NCBI RefSeq assembly: GCF_023016285.1
Contig: NZ_CP095413.1
Location: forward strand, 5,160,501 to 5,224,500
Origin: Muricauda sp. SCSIO 64092
GTDB lineage: Bacteria > Bacteroidota > Bacteroidia > Flavobacteriales > Flavobacteriaceae
DNA length: 64,000 nucleotides
Reading direction: 5' to 3'
In this document: piece after piece, positions 34,614-43,584 of the stretch
Numbering within the stretch: position 1 is the stretch's first letter
How the letters are laid out: every line of letters begins with the position of its first letter
The notes under the pieces: model-generated
What the model was told of the DNA's origin: nothing
Database searches by the model: none
What the model saw: only the letters and a program-made list of their open reading frames with translations
Translations under genes and position numbers: made by a program

Positions 34614-35840
34614 ATGCGTACATTATTCCTCAGTATCCTTTTTTTATTCGTTACCCTTATTGACGTATCTGCTCAAATAGCTGTTGAAGGGAAGGTCTAT
34701 TTTGACCAAAAACCAATGCCCAATGTCACGGTATTTCTCAATAACACTACGGTGGGAACCATTACAAACAGCGATGGGGAGTTCAAGCTTCATATGCCCG
34801 ATGGAGTTTATGAATTGGTCATTTCCCACATAGGCTTTAAAACCGTAAAATATGATTTGGACACCTCAACGTATACCGATTCCCTTTTTTTCCCACTTTC
34901 CGAGGAAAAGCTGGCTTTGGATGAAGTGGTTGTAGTGGGGCGGCAGAATGATGAGGAATGGAACCATAACTTTGCTGTTTTTGTTAAGGAATTTCTGGGG
35001 ACCAGTGAATTTTCAACTTCCTGTACCATTCTTAACCCTAATGTGTTGTTTTTTGAATTTGATCCGGAAAAAAATAGCCTTACTGCACAGGCCACGAAGA
35101 CCCTGCGAATCAAAAATGAAGCCCTGGGCTATGAAATACGCTATGATCTGGAACATTTTTCAATAGAAAATAAGCTTACAACATATGCTGGGTATGCCTA
35201 TTTCAAGGAATTATCAGGGCGAAAAAACAAACATAGGAAATGGGAAAAAAATAGATTGCGGGCGTATAAAGGTTCCCAACTACATTTTTACAGAAGTGTG
35301 CGCAACCATACGGCCCAGGAAGAAGGGTTTGTCATCCATCAGTTTGCAAGAAAGAAGAATCCGAAAAGACCAACTGAGGAGGAATTGACAAAAGCACGAA
35401 AAATAGTGGCGTCATCCAATGTCAGGGTAAACATTTCAAAAAAAATAGGTCCCCCCAAAAACGCACTGGATTCTGCCGTACTTACGTTAAACAAAGCAAG
35501 GCTCCCAAAATATGTGGATTACTTGTACAAGTCGGATTTGGCTTCATCGGATATAGTTCAGGAAATGGATGCCAAAACCTATCTAAAGTTTGATGATAAT
35601 TTGAGGATCACCTACCTCCATGAAAAGGAAGAAGAGGGCTATATTTTAAGAAACCCCTTTAGCAAGCCCCGAAAGGCACTGCCGCAAACTTCGAACATCA
35701 TTCCACTGGCCGATAAAATTTTGATCTACAATGAAGGTATTTTGGCAGAACCCTTGAATGTACTTTATGAAGAATACTGGTCCTATGAAAAATTCGCACA
35801 TGCCTTACCTTTGGACTATGAACCGGAACTTCAGGAATAG
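34614..35840 (+). CDS. Exported carboxypeptidase-regulatory-like domain protein
   Basis: A 408-residue protein with a signal peptide (MRTLFLSILFLFVTLIDVSA, residues 1-20). I use ATG 34614 because it gives this signal; upstream starts overlap the DUF1428 gene. A CarboxypepD_reg-like beta-sandwich follows (VEGKVYFDQKPMPNVTVFL to about residue 95, with HIGFKTVKYDL). It then continues with about 300 residues of Lys/Glu-rich sequence without barrel or plug. This domain is usual in TonB receptors, but stand-alone versions of this size occur in Bacteroidota with unknown roles. Surface or periplasmic location inferred. Confidence 0.75.
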   Translation: MRTLFLSILFLFVTLIDVSAQIAVEGKVYFDQKPMPNVTVFLNNTTVGTITNSDGEFKLHMPDGVYELVISHIGFKTVKYDLDTSTYTDSLFFPLSEEKLALDEVVVVGRQNDEEWNHNFAVFVKEFLGTSEFSTSCTILNPNVLFFEFDPEKNSLTAQATKTLRIKNEALGYEIRYDLEHFSIENKLTTYAGYAYFKELSGRKNKHRKWEKNRLRAYKGSQLHFYRSVRNHTAQEEGFVIHQFARKKNPKRPTEEELTKARKIVASSNVRVNISKKIGPPKNALDSAVLTLNKARLPKYVDYLYKSDLASSDIVQEMDAKTYLKFDDNLRITYLHEKEEEGYILRNPFSKPRKALPQTSNIIPLADKILIYNEGILAEPLNVLYEEYWSYEKFAHALPLDYEPELQE

Positions 35841-35910
35841 CAAGGGTTACCATATTATAGATATTCTGTATTACCTGGTGCTGTGTTGTATGTAATTTAA
35901 CTAAACCAAA

Positions 35911-36291
35911 ATGCAAGAATCGAAAAGAATGATTTTTTTAAAATCGTATCTTAAGTTATACGGAGTCGAAAGAATTGAATTGATTAACGAGACAGTTGAT
36001 TCCATAAGCGGAATTGCAATTTATGATGAAAGTGACCCTGAGGAACGACAAGAATTTATTTGGCACAAAACTGAACATGGTGTTCCTTCACCCGAATTGA
36101 ATATGCTGATTGAAAAAATTGTGAAGGAAAAATGGCATAGGGGAGATAAAATTGTAAAAGATATTGAGGAAATTGAGTTTAAACAATTTGATAGGGAAAC
36201 CAAAAGGAGATTGGAATTTGAACTATTTAATGTTGAAATTAGAATGGTGGACGACGGGGAGGAAACGGCATCTTATTGGGTACATTACTGA
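35911..36291 (+). CDS. Small soluble protein of unknown function
   Basis: A 126-residue acidic protein rich in Glu, Lys and Ile, with no signal or membrane segment. Segments LYGVERIELINETVDSIS near residues 16-33 and KIVKDIEEIEFKQFDRETKR near 80-99 suggest an alpha/beta fold. No family is recognised. The upstream sequence has the AT-rich look of other orphan accessory genes in this region. Codon use and length support a real gene. Confidence 0.5.
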   Translation: MQESKRMIFLKSYLKLYGVERIELINETVDSISGIAIYDESDPEERQEFIWHKTEHGVPSPELNMLIEKIVKEKWHRGDKIVKDIEEIEFKQFDRETKRRLEFELFNVEIRMVDDGEETASYWVHY

Positions 36292-36362
36292 TTAGAAAAA
36301 TGAATGTAAAAAACAGCTACATAGGCTTTTCCGTGCCATAGATCAGGACGAACGTTACGAAA

Positions 36363-36929
36363 ATGAACCCCATAGTGACCAAATATTTTAGGCATAGAAA
36401 GGAGTGGAGAAAGTGGCTCGAAGAAAATTTTGAGACCAGGGATGATATTTGGTTGGAATATCCCTTAAAAAAGACCGGGAAGCAACGCATAGTGTACAAT
36501 GACGCCGTTGAAGAAGCACTCTGTTTTGGATGGATCGATAGTACCGTTAAATCACTGAACAAAGAGACCACCATTCAGCGATTTTGTAGGAGAAGGAAGC
36601 AATCGTCTTTTTCACAACCCAACATAGAACGCTTGAAATGGCTCTTTGAAAACAACTTGATCCACAGTTCAATTACAAAGGAAGTAGCGGAAATAATTGA
36701 ACAAGAATTCGTTTTTCCGGAAGATATCATAGCGCAGTTAAAACAGGATCAAACGGTGTGGGAGCATTATCAAAATTTCTCAGCGCCCTATAAACGAATT
36801 AGAATTGCCTATATTGATAGTGCAAGGAAAAGAGGCGATGAATTTACCAAACGCTTGAACAACTTTATGGAAAGGACAAAAGAGAACAAGAAGATCAAAG
36901 GGTTTGGTGGAATCGATAAATACTATTAA
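36363..36929 (+). CDS. YdeI/OmpD-associated family protein
   Basis: A 188-residue cytoplasmic protein. The conserved start (FRHRKEWRKWLEENF) is followed by IWLEYPLKKTGK and YNDAVEEALCFGWIDSTVKS (residues about 47-66), the hallmark of YdeI-type proteins. The C-terminal KRIRIAYIDSARKRGDE near 146-162 fits the family's substrate or nucleic-acid region. Relatives are linked to stress and cationic peptide resistance in other bacteria, but the biochemical role is unknown. Monocistronic. Confidence 0.9.
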   Translation: MNPIVTKYFRHRKEWRKWLEENFETRDDIWLEYPLKKTGKQRIVYNDAVEEALCFGWIDSTVKSLNKETTIQRFCRRRKQSSFSQPNIERLKWLFENNLIHSSITKEVAEIIEQEFVFPEDIIAQLKQDQTVWEHYQNFSAPYKRIRIAYIDSARKRGDEFTKRLNNFMERTKENKKIKGFGGIDKYY

Positions 36930-36965
36930 GATAAATAACAAGCACTACTAAGCTCAGGGTTGATA

Positions 36966-36995
36966 TTGGTGCGAAAATGAACTATATTGCACCAA
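36966..36995 (+). promoter_or_regulatory. Inverted repeat before parDE, candidate operator
   Basis: TTGGTGC (36966-36972) and GCACCAA (36989-36995) form a perfect 7-bp inverted repeat with a 16-bp spacer that ends 1 bp before the ParD start codon. ParD antitoxins repress their own promoters through such sites, so this is a plausible autoregulatory operator. Confidence 0.45.
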
Positions 36996-36996
36996 A

Positions 36997-37248
36997 ATGT
37001 ATTGCGTGGAAACGGTTCGAAAATCTATCACTTTTACAAATCAACAGGACAATTGGATAAAACTGAGGGTTCAAAATGGTGACTTCACCAATGACAGTGA
37101 GTATATCCGTGATTTGGTCAGACAGGACCAACAGCAACATATGAAGCTGGTTGAACTCAAAAATGCGATAGACGAAGGATTACAAAGTGGGAAAAGTTCA
37201 TTGAAGATCAGTGATATCATTGAACAAGTGGATAATGGCAAATTATAA
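36997..37248 (+). CDS. parD: ParD-type antitoxin
   Basis: An 83-residue ribbon-helix-helix antitoxin. The N-terminal strand KSITFTNQQDNWIKLRV (about 9-25) and FTNDSEYIRDLVRQDQQ (about 30-46) are typical ParD sequence; the C-terminal part (GLQSGKSSLKISDIIEQ) binds the toxin. It overlaps the ParE gene by 14 bp. Start ATG 36997 is directly preceded by an inverted repeat that could be its operator. The first eight residues (MYCVETVR) are atypical, so translation might begin slightly later. Confidence 0.88.
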   Translation: MYCVETVRKSITFTNQQDNWIKLRVQNGDFTNDSEYIRDLVRQDQQQHMKLVELKNAIDEGLQSGKSSLKISDIIEQVDNGKL

Positions 37249-37528
37249 TTTATCCACCAGGGCCCAATATGATGTAGTAGGCATTTATAAATATGGCATC
37301 AAATACTTTGGTCGATTGCAGGCAGCCAGTTACTTATTGGAACTGGAGAATTTTCTGATCGAACTTTCCCAAAGGCCGGAACTGGCCAAAGATGCTTCCT
37401 CCATTTCCAATGCCTTAGAATTTTACAATTTTAAGGCGCACGTTATTTTTTATGAGTTCGATGCTGAAAATGAAATATATGTGGTAAGGGTTTTGGGCAA
37501 ACGGATGAATTTTGTGGAACACCTATAA
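37235..37528 (+). CDS. parE: ParE/RelE-superfamily toxin
   Basis: A 97-residue toxin of the ParE/RelE fold, starting at ATG 37235 inside the antitoxin gene. The pattern includes YNLSTRAQYDVVGIYKYGIK (residues 3-22), ISNALEFYNFKAHVIFYEFD near 55-74, and the closing VVRVLGKRMNFVEHL. Family members poison DNA gyrase or cleave ribosome-bound mRNA; ParE-type gyrase poisoning is the usual outcome for ParD partners. The 14-bp overlap with parD fits coupled synthesis of the pair. Confidence 0.88.
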   Translation: MANYNLSTRAQYDVVGIYKYGIKYFGRLQAASYLLELENFLIELSQRPELAKDASSISNALEFYNFKAHVIFYEFDAENEIYVVRVLGKRMNFVEHL

Positions 37529-37546
37529 AGTTCAAATACACAATCA

Positions 37547-38131
37547 ATGAAAAATGCCTTTCTTATACTGTTACTTTTGTGCTTCCTAACCGGGTGCAAC
37601 CATCAGAAACCAACCCATCAAGAGACCGTCACTGCCTATTACAACGCCTTTGATTCGGGGGATTATACGGCAATAAGGGCATTGATCCATGATACCCTTA
37701 CCGTTACTGCCGGAGATTATGTCACCCCATATACCCATGAAAGTTTTTATACGTTTTTTAAGTGGGATTCCATATTCAAAACCTCCTATACCATAGTTGA
37801 ATTAGAGGAAAAAAGTGATCATATCATGGCCACCGTGGCCTCCAAGTCCTTGCGTTATGCGTTTTTAAAAAACAACCCGCTGACCTGCCGGTTTACGATC
37901 ACTTTTAATTCCGGTAAGATTTCGAGAATTGAATCCGGGGAATGCCCGGGTGCCGATTGGAGCATTTGGGAAAAGGAAAGGGATTCCTTGGTGGGTTGGA
38001 TTAAAAAGAACCACCCCGACCTGGATGGTTTTATCTATGATATGACCATGGATGGGGCAATACACTATCTTAAGGCGATTGAATTGTATAAGATGGACAA
38101 AACTGTTTTTCAACAACCCCAAATACACTGA
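37547..38131 (+). CDS. Lipoprotein with SnoaL/NTF2-like domain
   Basis: A 194-residue predicted lipoprotein: a hydrophobic N-terminus and lipobox LTGC (Cys17). Residues about 25-125 follow the NTF2-like pattern (ETVTAYYNAFDSGDYTAIR and a later Phe-rich strand), then a C-terminal helical part. NTF2-like domains bind small ligands or act as scaffolds; enzymatic function is not shown. It starts 18 bp after the parE stop, but is likely independent of the toxin-antitoxin system. Confidence 0.65.
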   Translation: MKNAFLILLLLCFLTGCNHQKPTHQETVTAYYNAFDSGDYTAIRALIHDTLTVTAGDYVTPYTHESFYTFFKWDSIFKTSYTIVELEEKSDHIMATVASKSLRYAFLKNNPLTCRFTITFNSGKISRIESGECPGADWSIWEKERDSLVGWIKKNHPDLDGFIYDMTMDGAIHYLKAIELYKMDKTVFQQPQIH

Positions 38132-38171
38132 TTTGATCGGCCTTCTACCTTGGACTTTGATCGCTACACCT

Positions 38172-38723
38172 ATGGGAATGCGTTCAGCTAAATTTCTAAT
38201 TGGTATTTTATTACTTTTTACAGGTTGTGAATGTGAGCAGGATAGTCTTGAGGATTTTGATGGTATTGGTGGTATTTCATTTGAGATTGATGGTTCTCGA
38301 CCGGATTCCATCTTTAGAAAGCGATTGGTTCGCTTCCAGGACAATCCCGATTCCGGAAACTTACTCTTTCAGATAAGTTATGATGGTGCCGTAGATGGGG
38401 AAAGTGTTTTTATAGGACTGGACATCGCACCTGTAAATCAAGATGAATTCCAAGGGAAGACCTTTGAATTGACTGAATTTGATACGGAACGCTGGACTAC
38501 CGCCGAAGGTAGCCTTAGAAGAAAAAGTACGCGTTTTACCACTACGGATATGCATCGGGGTGAGGTGACGATTTTATTTTTTGATTCTGTGGAAGGCATA
38601 GTGTCTGGAACATTCTGGTTTGATGCCGAGGATTTTGAAGGTAATATGGTCCAAGTTCGGGATGGTTTCTTTGATGTTACCTATAACACAGGAAATTCTT
38701 CATCCGAAATGCTAAATAAGTAA
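38172..38723 (+). CDS. Small lipoprotein of unknown function
   Basis: A 183-residue lipoprotein with lipobox LFTGC (Cys near residue 19), starting at ATG 38172 or 38178. The mature part is acidic, with beta-strand character (GNLLFQISYDG, SVFIGLDIAPV, EVTILFFDSVEGIVSGTFWF). This is similar to the beta-sandwich lipoproteins frequent in Flavobacteriia. No catalytic motif is seen. It follows the SnoaL-like lipoprotein gene by 40 bp on the same strand, and both may be surface proteins expressed together. Confidence 0.6.
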   Translation: MGMRSAKFLIGILLLFTGCECEQDSLEDFDGIGGISFEIDGSRPDSIFRKRLVRFQDNPDSGNLLFQISYDGAVDGESVFIGLDIAPVNQDEFQGKTFELTEFDTERWTTAEGSLRRKSTRFTTTDMHRGEVTILFFDSVEGIVSGTFWFDAEDFEGNMVQVRDGFFDVTYNTGNSSSEMLNK

Positions 38724-38753
38724 TGCCATGACGTTTAAAAAACAATATCACCT

Positions 38754-39278
38754 ATGAAGCTTGCTGTAATTTCCGATATCCACGATAACATTTGGAACCT
38801 TCAAAAAGCCTTGACCATGCCTCAGCTGCAGGCTACGGAAGCCATGCTCTGTTGTGGTGACCTTTGTTCCCCGTTTATCATACATCTATTGGGTAAGGCA
38901 TATACCAAACCCATTCATATGGTTTTGGGCAATAACGATGGGGATGTTGCGGCAATCATAGGCAATTCCATGAAGTATTCCAATGTTCATATTCATGGGG
39001 AATATTTTAAAAGTACCTTGGGTGGCCGTACCCTAGCGATGAACCACTATCCGAACAAAGCCAGGGCAATTGCCAATAATGGTGGATTCGATATTGTGTG
39101 CTATGGACATAACCATACTATGGTAAACGATGAAATGGTGGATAATACCCTGTTGATCAATCCCGGGGCCATTATGGGGTACCATGGAGGGGATTTAAGG
39201 GATATCACTGCAACATGGTTGCTACTGGACACGGCGCAATTAAAAGCGGAAGTGTATCGCATCCAAACAGCTTACTAA
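38754..39278 (+). CDS. YfcE/MJ0936-type metallophosphoesterase
   Basis: A 174-residue calcineurin-like phosphoesterase. Motifs in order: SDIHDN (residues 7-12), CCGDLCSP near 35-42, GNNDGD near 63-68, a conserved His in MNHYPNK near 97-103, and YGHNHTM near 117-123. These supply the dinuclear metal site. Small members of this group hydrolyse phosphodiesters or act as DUF24-type phosphatases; the substrate is unknown. Cytoplasmic, apparently monocistronic. Confidence 0.9.
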   Translation: MKLAVISDIHDNIWNLQKALTMPQLQATEAMLCCGDLCSPFIIHLLGKAYTKPIHMVLGNNDGDVAAIIGNSMKYSNVHIHGEYFKSTLGGRTLAMNHYPNKARAIANNGGFDIVCYGHNHTMVNDEMVDNTLLINPGAIMGYHGGDLRDITATWLLLDTAQLKAEVYRIQTAY

Positions 39279-39327
39279 CTTTTGAAATCGGTTACCAAGG
39301 TTTAAATAAAGGATTTAATAAAGATGT

Positions 39328-39501
39328 ATGGATAAAAAACAACAGAATGCCCCAAAGACGGGTTTGATTATAGGTGTGTGCGGTTTTATTGCTGGGATTT
39401 TTTTAATTTTTTCCAATCAGATCATCATTGGTATTGCGGGTTCATTCGCCAGTGCAGGAATAGCCATTAAGGGTTATATGGATTTAAAAAAGTTGAAATA
39501 A
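39328..39501 (+). CDS. 57-residue two-helix membrane protein
   Basis: A short gene from ATG 39328 to TAA 39501. The peptide has a charged start (MDKKQQNAPK), two hydrophobic segments (GLIIGVCGFIAGIFLIFS and QIIIGIAGSFASAGIAIKG), and a basic end (DLKKLK). It lies directly before another small gene (39505) and an AATAAACGAT motif spans its stop codon, as at neighbouring genes. It looks like a genuine hairpin-type membrane protein of unknown function. Confidence 0.6.
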   Translation: MDKKQQNAPKTGLIIGVCGFIAGIFLIFSNQIIIGIAGSFASAGIAIKGYMDLKKLK

Positions 39502-39504
39502 ACG

Positions 39505-39846
39505 ATGGATCAGGAAATCCTTGTTTTACAAGCTTCCCCCAGGATTGAAATAGTGTTCTATGAACACGTATTTAAGGTGGGAAAATCAGGTGCGGTATTA
39601 ATTGATGAAACCGAATATGCCCAATTAAAAAGTGTTAGGTTTATAAAGGGTAGAATACCATGGATTACTGGAATATTAACAGCCGTGCTTGATTTGATAA
39701 TTGGACATGGCGTTGGTCACTGGAAAAGGGGCAGGGGACAACTGGAATTGGTTACCAATACTCAGACTTATTCCATAGCACTTGTAAACTATGACAGGGG
39801 ACAAACCCCAATTGCCGTGAATATGTTGAAAGAAAAGTCTCAATAA
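39505..39846 (+). CDS. Small protein of unknown function, middle of a three-gene group
   Basis: A 113-residue protein. One moderately hydrophobic segment (PWITGILTAVLDLIIGHGVG, residues about 52-71) sits between beta-like stretches (RIEIVFYEHVFKVGKSGA). This resembles a split PH-like or membrane-facing domain. It starts 3 bp after the 57-residue membrane protein gene, and the next gene starts 12 bp downstream. No family is recognised. Confidence 0.55.
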   Translation: MDQEILVLQASPRIEIVFYEHVFKVGKSGAVLIDETEYAQLKSVRFIKGRIPWITGILTAVLDLIIGHGVGHWKRGRGQLELVTNTQTYSIALVNYDRGQTPIAVNMLKEKSQ

Positions 39847-39858
39847 ACGATTCCTCCA

Positions 39859-40377
39859 ATGCGCAAATACCATTCTTCTTCGAGATTTTACATTACAGAT
39901 TCGGTGATATCAGTTGTAATGATAATCGGTTTTGGTTTTATTGGGGCAACTGCAACTGAAAATATCGCTGCTCAAATAAGTGTAGTAATGGTGACTACTC
40001 TCATTTCACTTTGGTTTGTTATTCGCACTCGGGACAGGGTAATCGATGTTGAATTCAAAGAGCAATTCATGGTTGTCAATCACATCTTTAAAAGTACTAA
40101 AGCAAGGATTCAATATGAGGACATTGTGGCACTGGAATTCATATCGGTCCATAGGAGGCCCACAATAAATAAGATCAAATTCCACTTTATGGGGAAAATA
40201 GAATCGATAAGATTCAGAACGGTGGCCTATGGGCCCGAGTTCATTGACTTTGTAAAATGGCTCAAATCCAAAAATGATAATATAAAGGTATCAGTTCATC
40301 CCCCAGATGATTACATGAATCATAGGCTTCAAGAGGAGTATGGATTCAACTATAGAAAAGTTCCCAAAATTGATTGA
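39859..40377 (+). CDS. Two-helix membrane protein with a PH-like C-terminus
   Basis: A 172-residue protein. Two membrane helices (VISVVMIIGFGFIGATA and AQISVVMVTTLISLWFVI, about 15-55) are followed by a beta-rich soluble part (VNHIFKSTKARIQYEDIVAL and KIKFHFMGKIESIRFRTVAY), in the arrangement of bacterial PH-like membrane proteins. Last of three tight genes (39328-40377), which together may form a small membrane complex. Function unknown. Confidence 0.55.
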   Translation: MRKYHSSSRFYITDSVISVVMIIGFGFIGATATENIAAQISVVMVTTLISLWFVIRTRDRVIDVEFKEQFMVVNHIFKSTKARIQYEDIVALEFISVHRRPTINKIKFHFMGKIESIRFRTVAYGPEFIDFVKWLKSKNDNIKVSVHPPDDYMNHRLQEEYGFNYRKVPKID

Positions 40378-40462
40378 TGAAAACTAAAGCTATTCAATTT
40401 TAAAGTTCAAATAAACGATTGGCAAATGCACAATCAACCCCTTCCAATTTATCTTAACTTCT

Positions 40463-40867
40463 TTATTTCGTGAATGCGTCAATGACCTGTTGCCCGACTT
40501 GATAGCCTACTTCCAATCCCACTTGATTATCGGTACGGAAATGCACCCCTCCTTCAAAGCGGGATTCCGAACACTCTTTCGCGAGCTCGTGAAACAACGG
40601 TTCATCCCTGGGAAACAGGTAAGCCAGCACTTTGGCAATGGATCCAGCGACGGTGGTATGTCCAGCGGGATAACCCGGAAAATTGGGGGTGTCGATCAAA
40701 ATGGGTTGGAAAGAAGGATCGTACTGAAAAGGTCGGATGCCCCAGTAATGGTATTTCCCATCCCAGGCGGCAATAATACCGTCGAAGCATGCCGTGTGAA
40801 AAACTGCATTCGCAAAGGCAGCCTCCAGGGAATCCAGGTTATATTCCAGAATCTTACGTTCGATTAG
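40463..40867 (-). pseudogene. C-terminal remnant of a vanadium-haloperoxidase/PAP2-type protein
   Basis: An open frame of 135 codons on the minus strand, closed upstream by TGA (40868-40870). It encodes DGIIAAWDGKYHYWGIRPF, then FPGYPAGHTTVAGSIAKVLA and ECSESRFEGGVHFRTDNQVG. These are the two C-terminal metal/phosphate-binding motifs of vanadium-dependent haloperoxidase-like PAP2 proteins (PSGH-like PAGHTT and the GxHF-D element). The N-terminal two thirds, with the first KxxxxxxRP-type motif, are absent, so it is truncated and presumably not functional as such. It lies just downstream of the TonB receptor gene on the same strand. Confidence 0.75.
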
Positions 40868-40935
40868 TCAATCCCAGATCGGTTCGCTTTTCCACTTCCA
40901 GGTGGGCAAGCAAGAGGGTGAACCTGTACTGACTC

Positions 40936-43584
40936 CTAAAAATAAAAACGCATTAAGAAATTGGGAGTAAACCCCAAGGTCAACTGCTCCAATTGATCAA
41001 TTTCCTGTAGTCCGGTCTCAGGATTTTCATCAACACGGTAAAATACCGAGAGGGGTACTTGGCGCGAATAGATATTTTGTAGGGCTACCCCCAAGGTTCC
41101 TCGATGACTTTTTCGGGAAGACCATTTAAATTGGTACTGCGCGGAAACATCCAGACGATGGTAATTGGGAAGACGTTGACTATTGATAGCGCCAAATTCA
41201 ATATCGCCCTCAACGGAATTGAACCCAGATACCGGAGTAAAAGGGGCACCTGTCCTGAAATTCCATCCCATTGAAAAGCGCCAGTTTCCCTTTTCATAAG
41301 TGTTTGAAAGGGTTACATTATGGGTGATGTCGTTATTTCCAGGAAACGCACCATTGGCCAACTCATCAAAGCGATAGTCCACTGAATTATAGGTGTATCC
41401 CAGCCAAATACGATAATTCGCCCATTGTTTTTTGATCAAAAGATCCACACCAAGAACATCACTGGTACCTTGTGAATATTCTTCGGAAGCGCTGGTGAAC
41501 CCATTGGTAAAAGAGGTAAGTCCCGCAATCCTTTTCAAATAGCCGTCCAAATCAATGGTCCACCCTTTGGAGTCCAACAAAATCCCTGCAGAAAACTGCT
41601 CACTCTCCAACAATGGAAATTCATCGTTGTCGGTCAATGTCCATATGCCACTTTGAAGGCGCAAGCGCGTATCATCAAATTCCACCAATTGGCTAACGGT
41701 CTGGAATCTTTTTTCCCCGGTCAGCTTGAGTCGTATGGACTTACCTATGGGGTATTCGATATTTGCCCGAGGTTCAACATACCATCCATTTACTATGGAA
41801 AATGTGGTTGCACGAAGCCCAAGGCTGATAAAACCCTTGTTTTTTGTTCTACAGTAATAGGTGGCATACCATGAATTGGAGTTGTTTTTTCGGTCCGAGA
41901 CTTCATTGAAATCACGTTCATCAGCAGATTCGACGCCTTCTTCGTCATTGTCATCGGGCGCTATGTCTTCCATTCCCAATTCGTCACGAAAGAGCTGATA
42001 GAAAACTTCGTTCCTCGAGATTTGATACCCCAGTTTTAGTGTATTCCCTTTGTTGAAATCATAAGCGAAGTTCACATCGAGTCCATAATCGGTCACTGAA
42101 TTTCTCCGTAGGTTTTCCTCGGTCAAATCCTGTCCATCGAAAAACTGATTTCGATACCGACTATCGTAATAGGAATAATATCCACTAATGCCGTGATGCC
42201 ATTTATGGGCCTTTACGCCCCTCCAATTAAAGCTCAAACCTTGGTTTTCGGTGGTCAGGGCATCTTGGGATTGATTCTCATCATCAAGCAGGCGAAAGTC
42301 AAGATCGTTATTGGTGAGCAGTCCGCTCACATAGATACTGTCGTTTTCGGAAGGCTTTACTATAAGCTTTAGATTTGCATCATAAAAAGAAAAGATTTCC
42401 TCACCATCAACCAGGGTTTCCCCATCCTCTTCACTGTCAATCACCTGACCCGTGGCATCACTCACCACTATAGTATTCTGAAAAACCTTTTCAGAAATAG
42501 CGTCAAAGGTAGGAGTGCCCAATCCTTCAATATCCGAATAGGAGCGCCGGCCCGAAAGGACCAAACCTACGGATTCGCTCAACCTGGTCTTGACAAAAGC
42601 GTCTGCCTGGGTGCCATTGACCCCCAAGCCTGCAGTTGTTTTTTGAGGCACTTGGGTTTCTCCTTGGATATCGATCACCCCGGATATGCGGTCGCCATAT
42701 TCAGCACTGGCGCCTCCCTTAAAAATGGTGGCCCCAGTCGTGATATTGGGATTGAATATAGAAATCATACCAAAGAAATGACCCGTATTGTACATTTTAA
42801 TCCCGTCATATAAAATAAGGTTTTGGTCGGCTGACCCCCCTCTGATCTGAATATCGGAAACGGTTTCGTTTATGCTCGTGATTCCCGGCACCCATTGTGA
42901 AGATTGAAAAATATCCGATTCGACCAGGCCGGGCAATAAGCCTTGTTGGCTTGGATTTAGGGCCAAAGACCCATCTGTATTTTTGTCGATACCTTGTATG
43001 AGATAGGACTTTACCACCACCTCCCTGAGGGATTCGGCCCTGGGATTCAAAAAGAAATTCGTACAACTGTTTTTGTTAAAGTCCGAAGGAAATAACAATT
43101 CACTGGTATACCCAATATATTGTAACAACACTCCCTTGGTCAGGTTTTCATTTTCTATGGCGAAATACCCGTTTTCGTTAGAAGTAAACCCCTTGGTGGT
43201 CCCTTTGATGATAATAGTGGCATAGGGGAGGGCTTTCTTGGTAATCCTATCGAACAAATAGCCGCAAACCGAAATACGATTGTTGGGCACGCTGACGATA
43301 ACCTGGTTTTCCCCAATACGCTCAAAGCTGAGCAAGGTAGTCTTGCCCAAAAAAGTGAGCAGGTCATCAACTTTGATGGATTTGGCTTTTTTCGTAATGG
43401 ATTTATCGGCTACGAGTTCATCCGAAAACGAAAAGAGCAATCCCGTCTTTTGTTCCAAATCCTGCAATACCAATTTCAGCGGGGTATCCCGATATGCTAC
43501 TTGGACGGTCTGCTGAGCGGAGACCGTGAGTAAGGAAAATAACGAGAAAAATAAGGAAAGAAGCTTATTGCCGTTCGTGAACAT
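40936..43584 (-). CDS. TonB-dependent receptor with N-terminal STN signalling domain
   Basis: About 882 residues from ATG 43584, which gives the signal peptide KLLSLFFSLFSLLTVSAQQ. Order of domains: STN (about 25-95), CarboxypepD_reg-like (ALPYATIIIKGTTKGFTSN near 120-138), plug (DIQIRGGSADQNLILYDGIK near 245-264), and the barrel to the C-terminal LMRFYF. An Asp/Glu-rich loop near residue 560 probably faces outside. The STN domain passes a substrate signal to the FecR-type anti-sigma factor encoded upstream, with which this gene overlaps by 20 bp. The ligand is unknown: iron chelate or glycan are both possible, and no SusD partner is present. Confidence 0.92.
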   Translation of the reverse strand: MFTNGNKLLSLFFSLFSLLTVSAQQTVQVAYRDTPLKLVLQDLEQKTGLLFSFSDELVADKSITKKAKSIKVDDLLTFLGKTTLLSFERIGENQVIVSVPNNRISVCGYLFDRITKKALPYATIIIKGTTKGFTSNENGYFAIENENLTKGVLLQYIGYTSELLFPSDFNKNSCTNFFLNPRAESLREVVVKSYLIQGIDKNTDGSLALNPSQQGLLPGLVESDIFQSSQWVPGITSINETVSDIQIRGGSADQNLILYDGIKMYNTGHFFGMISIFNPNITTGATIFKGGASAEYGDRISGVIDIQGETQVPQKTTAGLGVNGTQADAFVKTRLSESVGLVLSGRRSYSDIEGLGTPTFDAISEKVFQNTIVVSDATGQVIDSEEDGETLVDGEEIFSFYDANLKLIVKPSENDSIYVSGLLTNNDLDFRLLDDENQSQDALTTENQGLSFNWRGVKAHKWHHGISGYYSYYDSRYRNQFFDGQDLTEENLRRNSVTDYGLDVNFAYDFNKGNTLKLGYQISRNEVFYQLFRDELGMEDIAPDDNDEEGVESADERDFNEVSDRKNNSNSWYATYYCRTKNKGFISLGLRATTFSIVNGWYVEPRANIEYPIGKSIRLKLTGEKRFQTVSQLVEFDDTRLRLQSGIWTLTDNDEFPLLESEQFSAGILLDSKGWTIDLDGYLKRIAGLTSFTNGFTSASEEYSQGTSDVLGVDLLIKKQWANYRIWLGYTYNSVDYRFDELANGAFPGNNDITHNVTLSNTYEKGNWRFSMGWNFRTGAPFTPVSGFNSVEGDIEFGAINSQRLPNYHRLDVSAQYQFKWSSRKSHRGTLGVALQNIYSRQVPLSVFYRVDENPETGLQEIDQLEQLTLGFTPNFLMRFYF

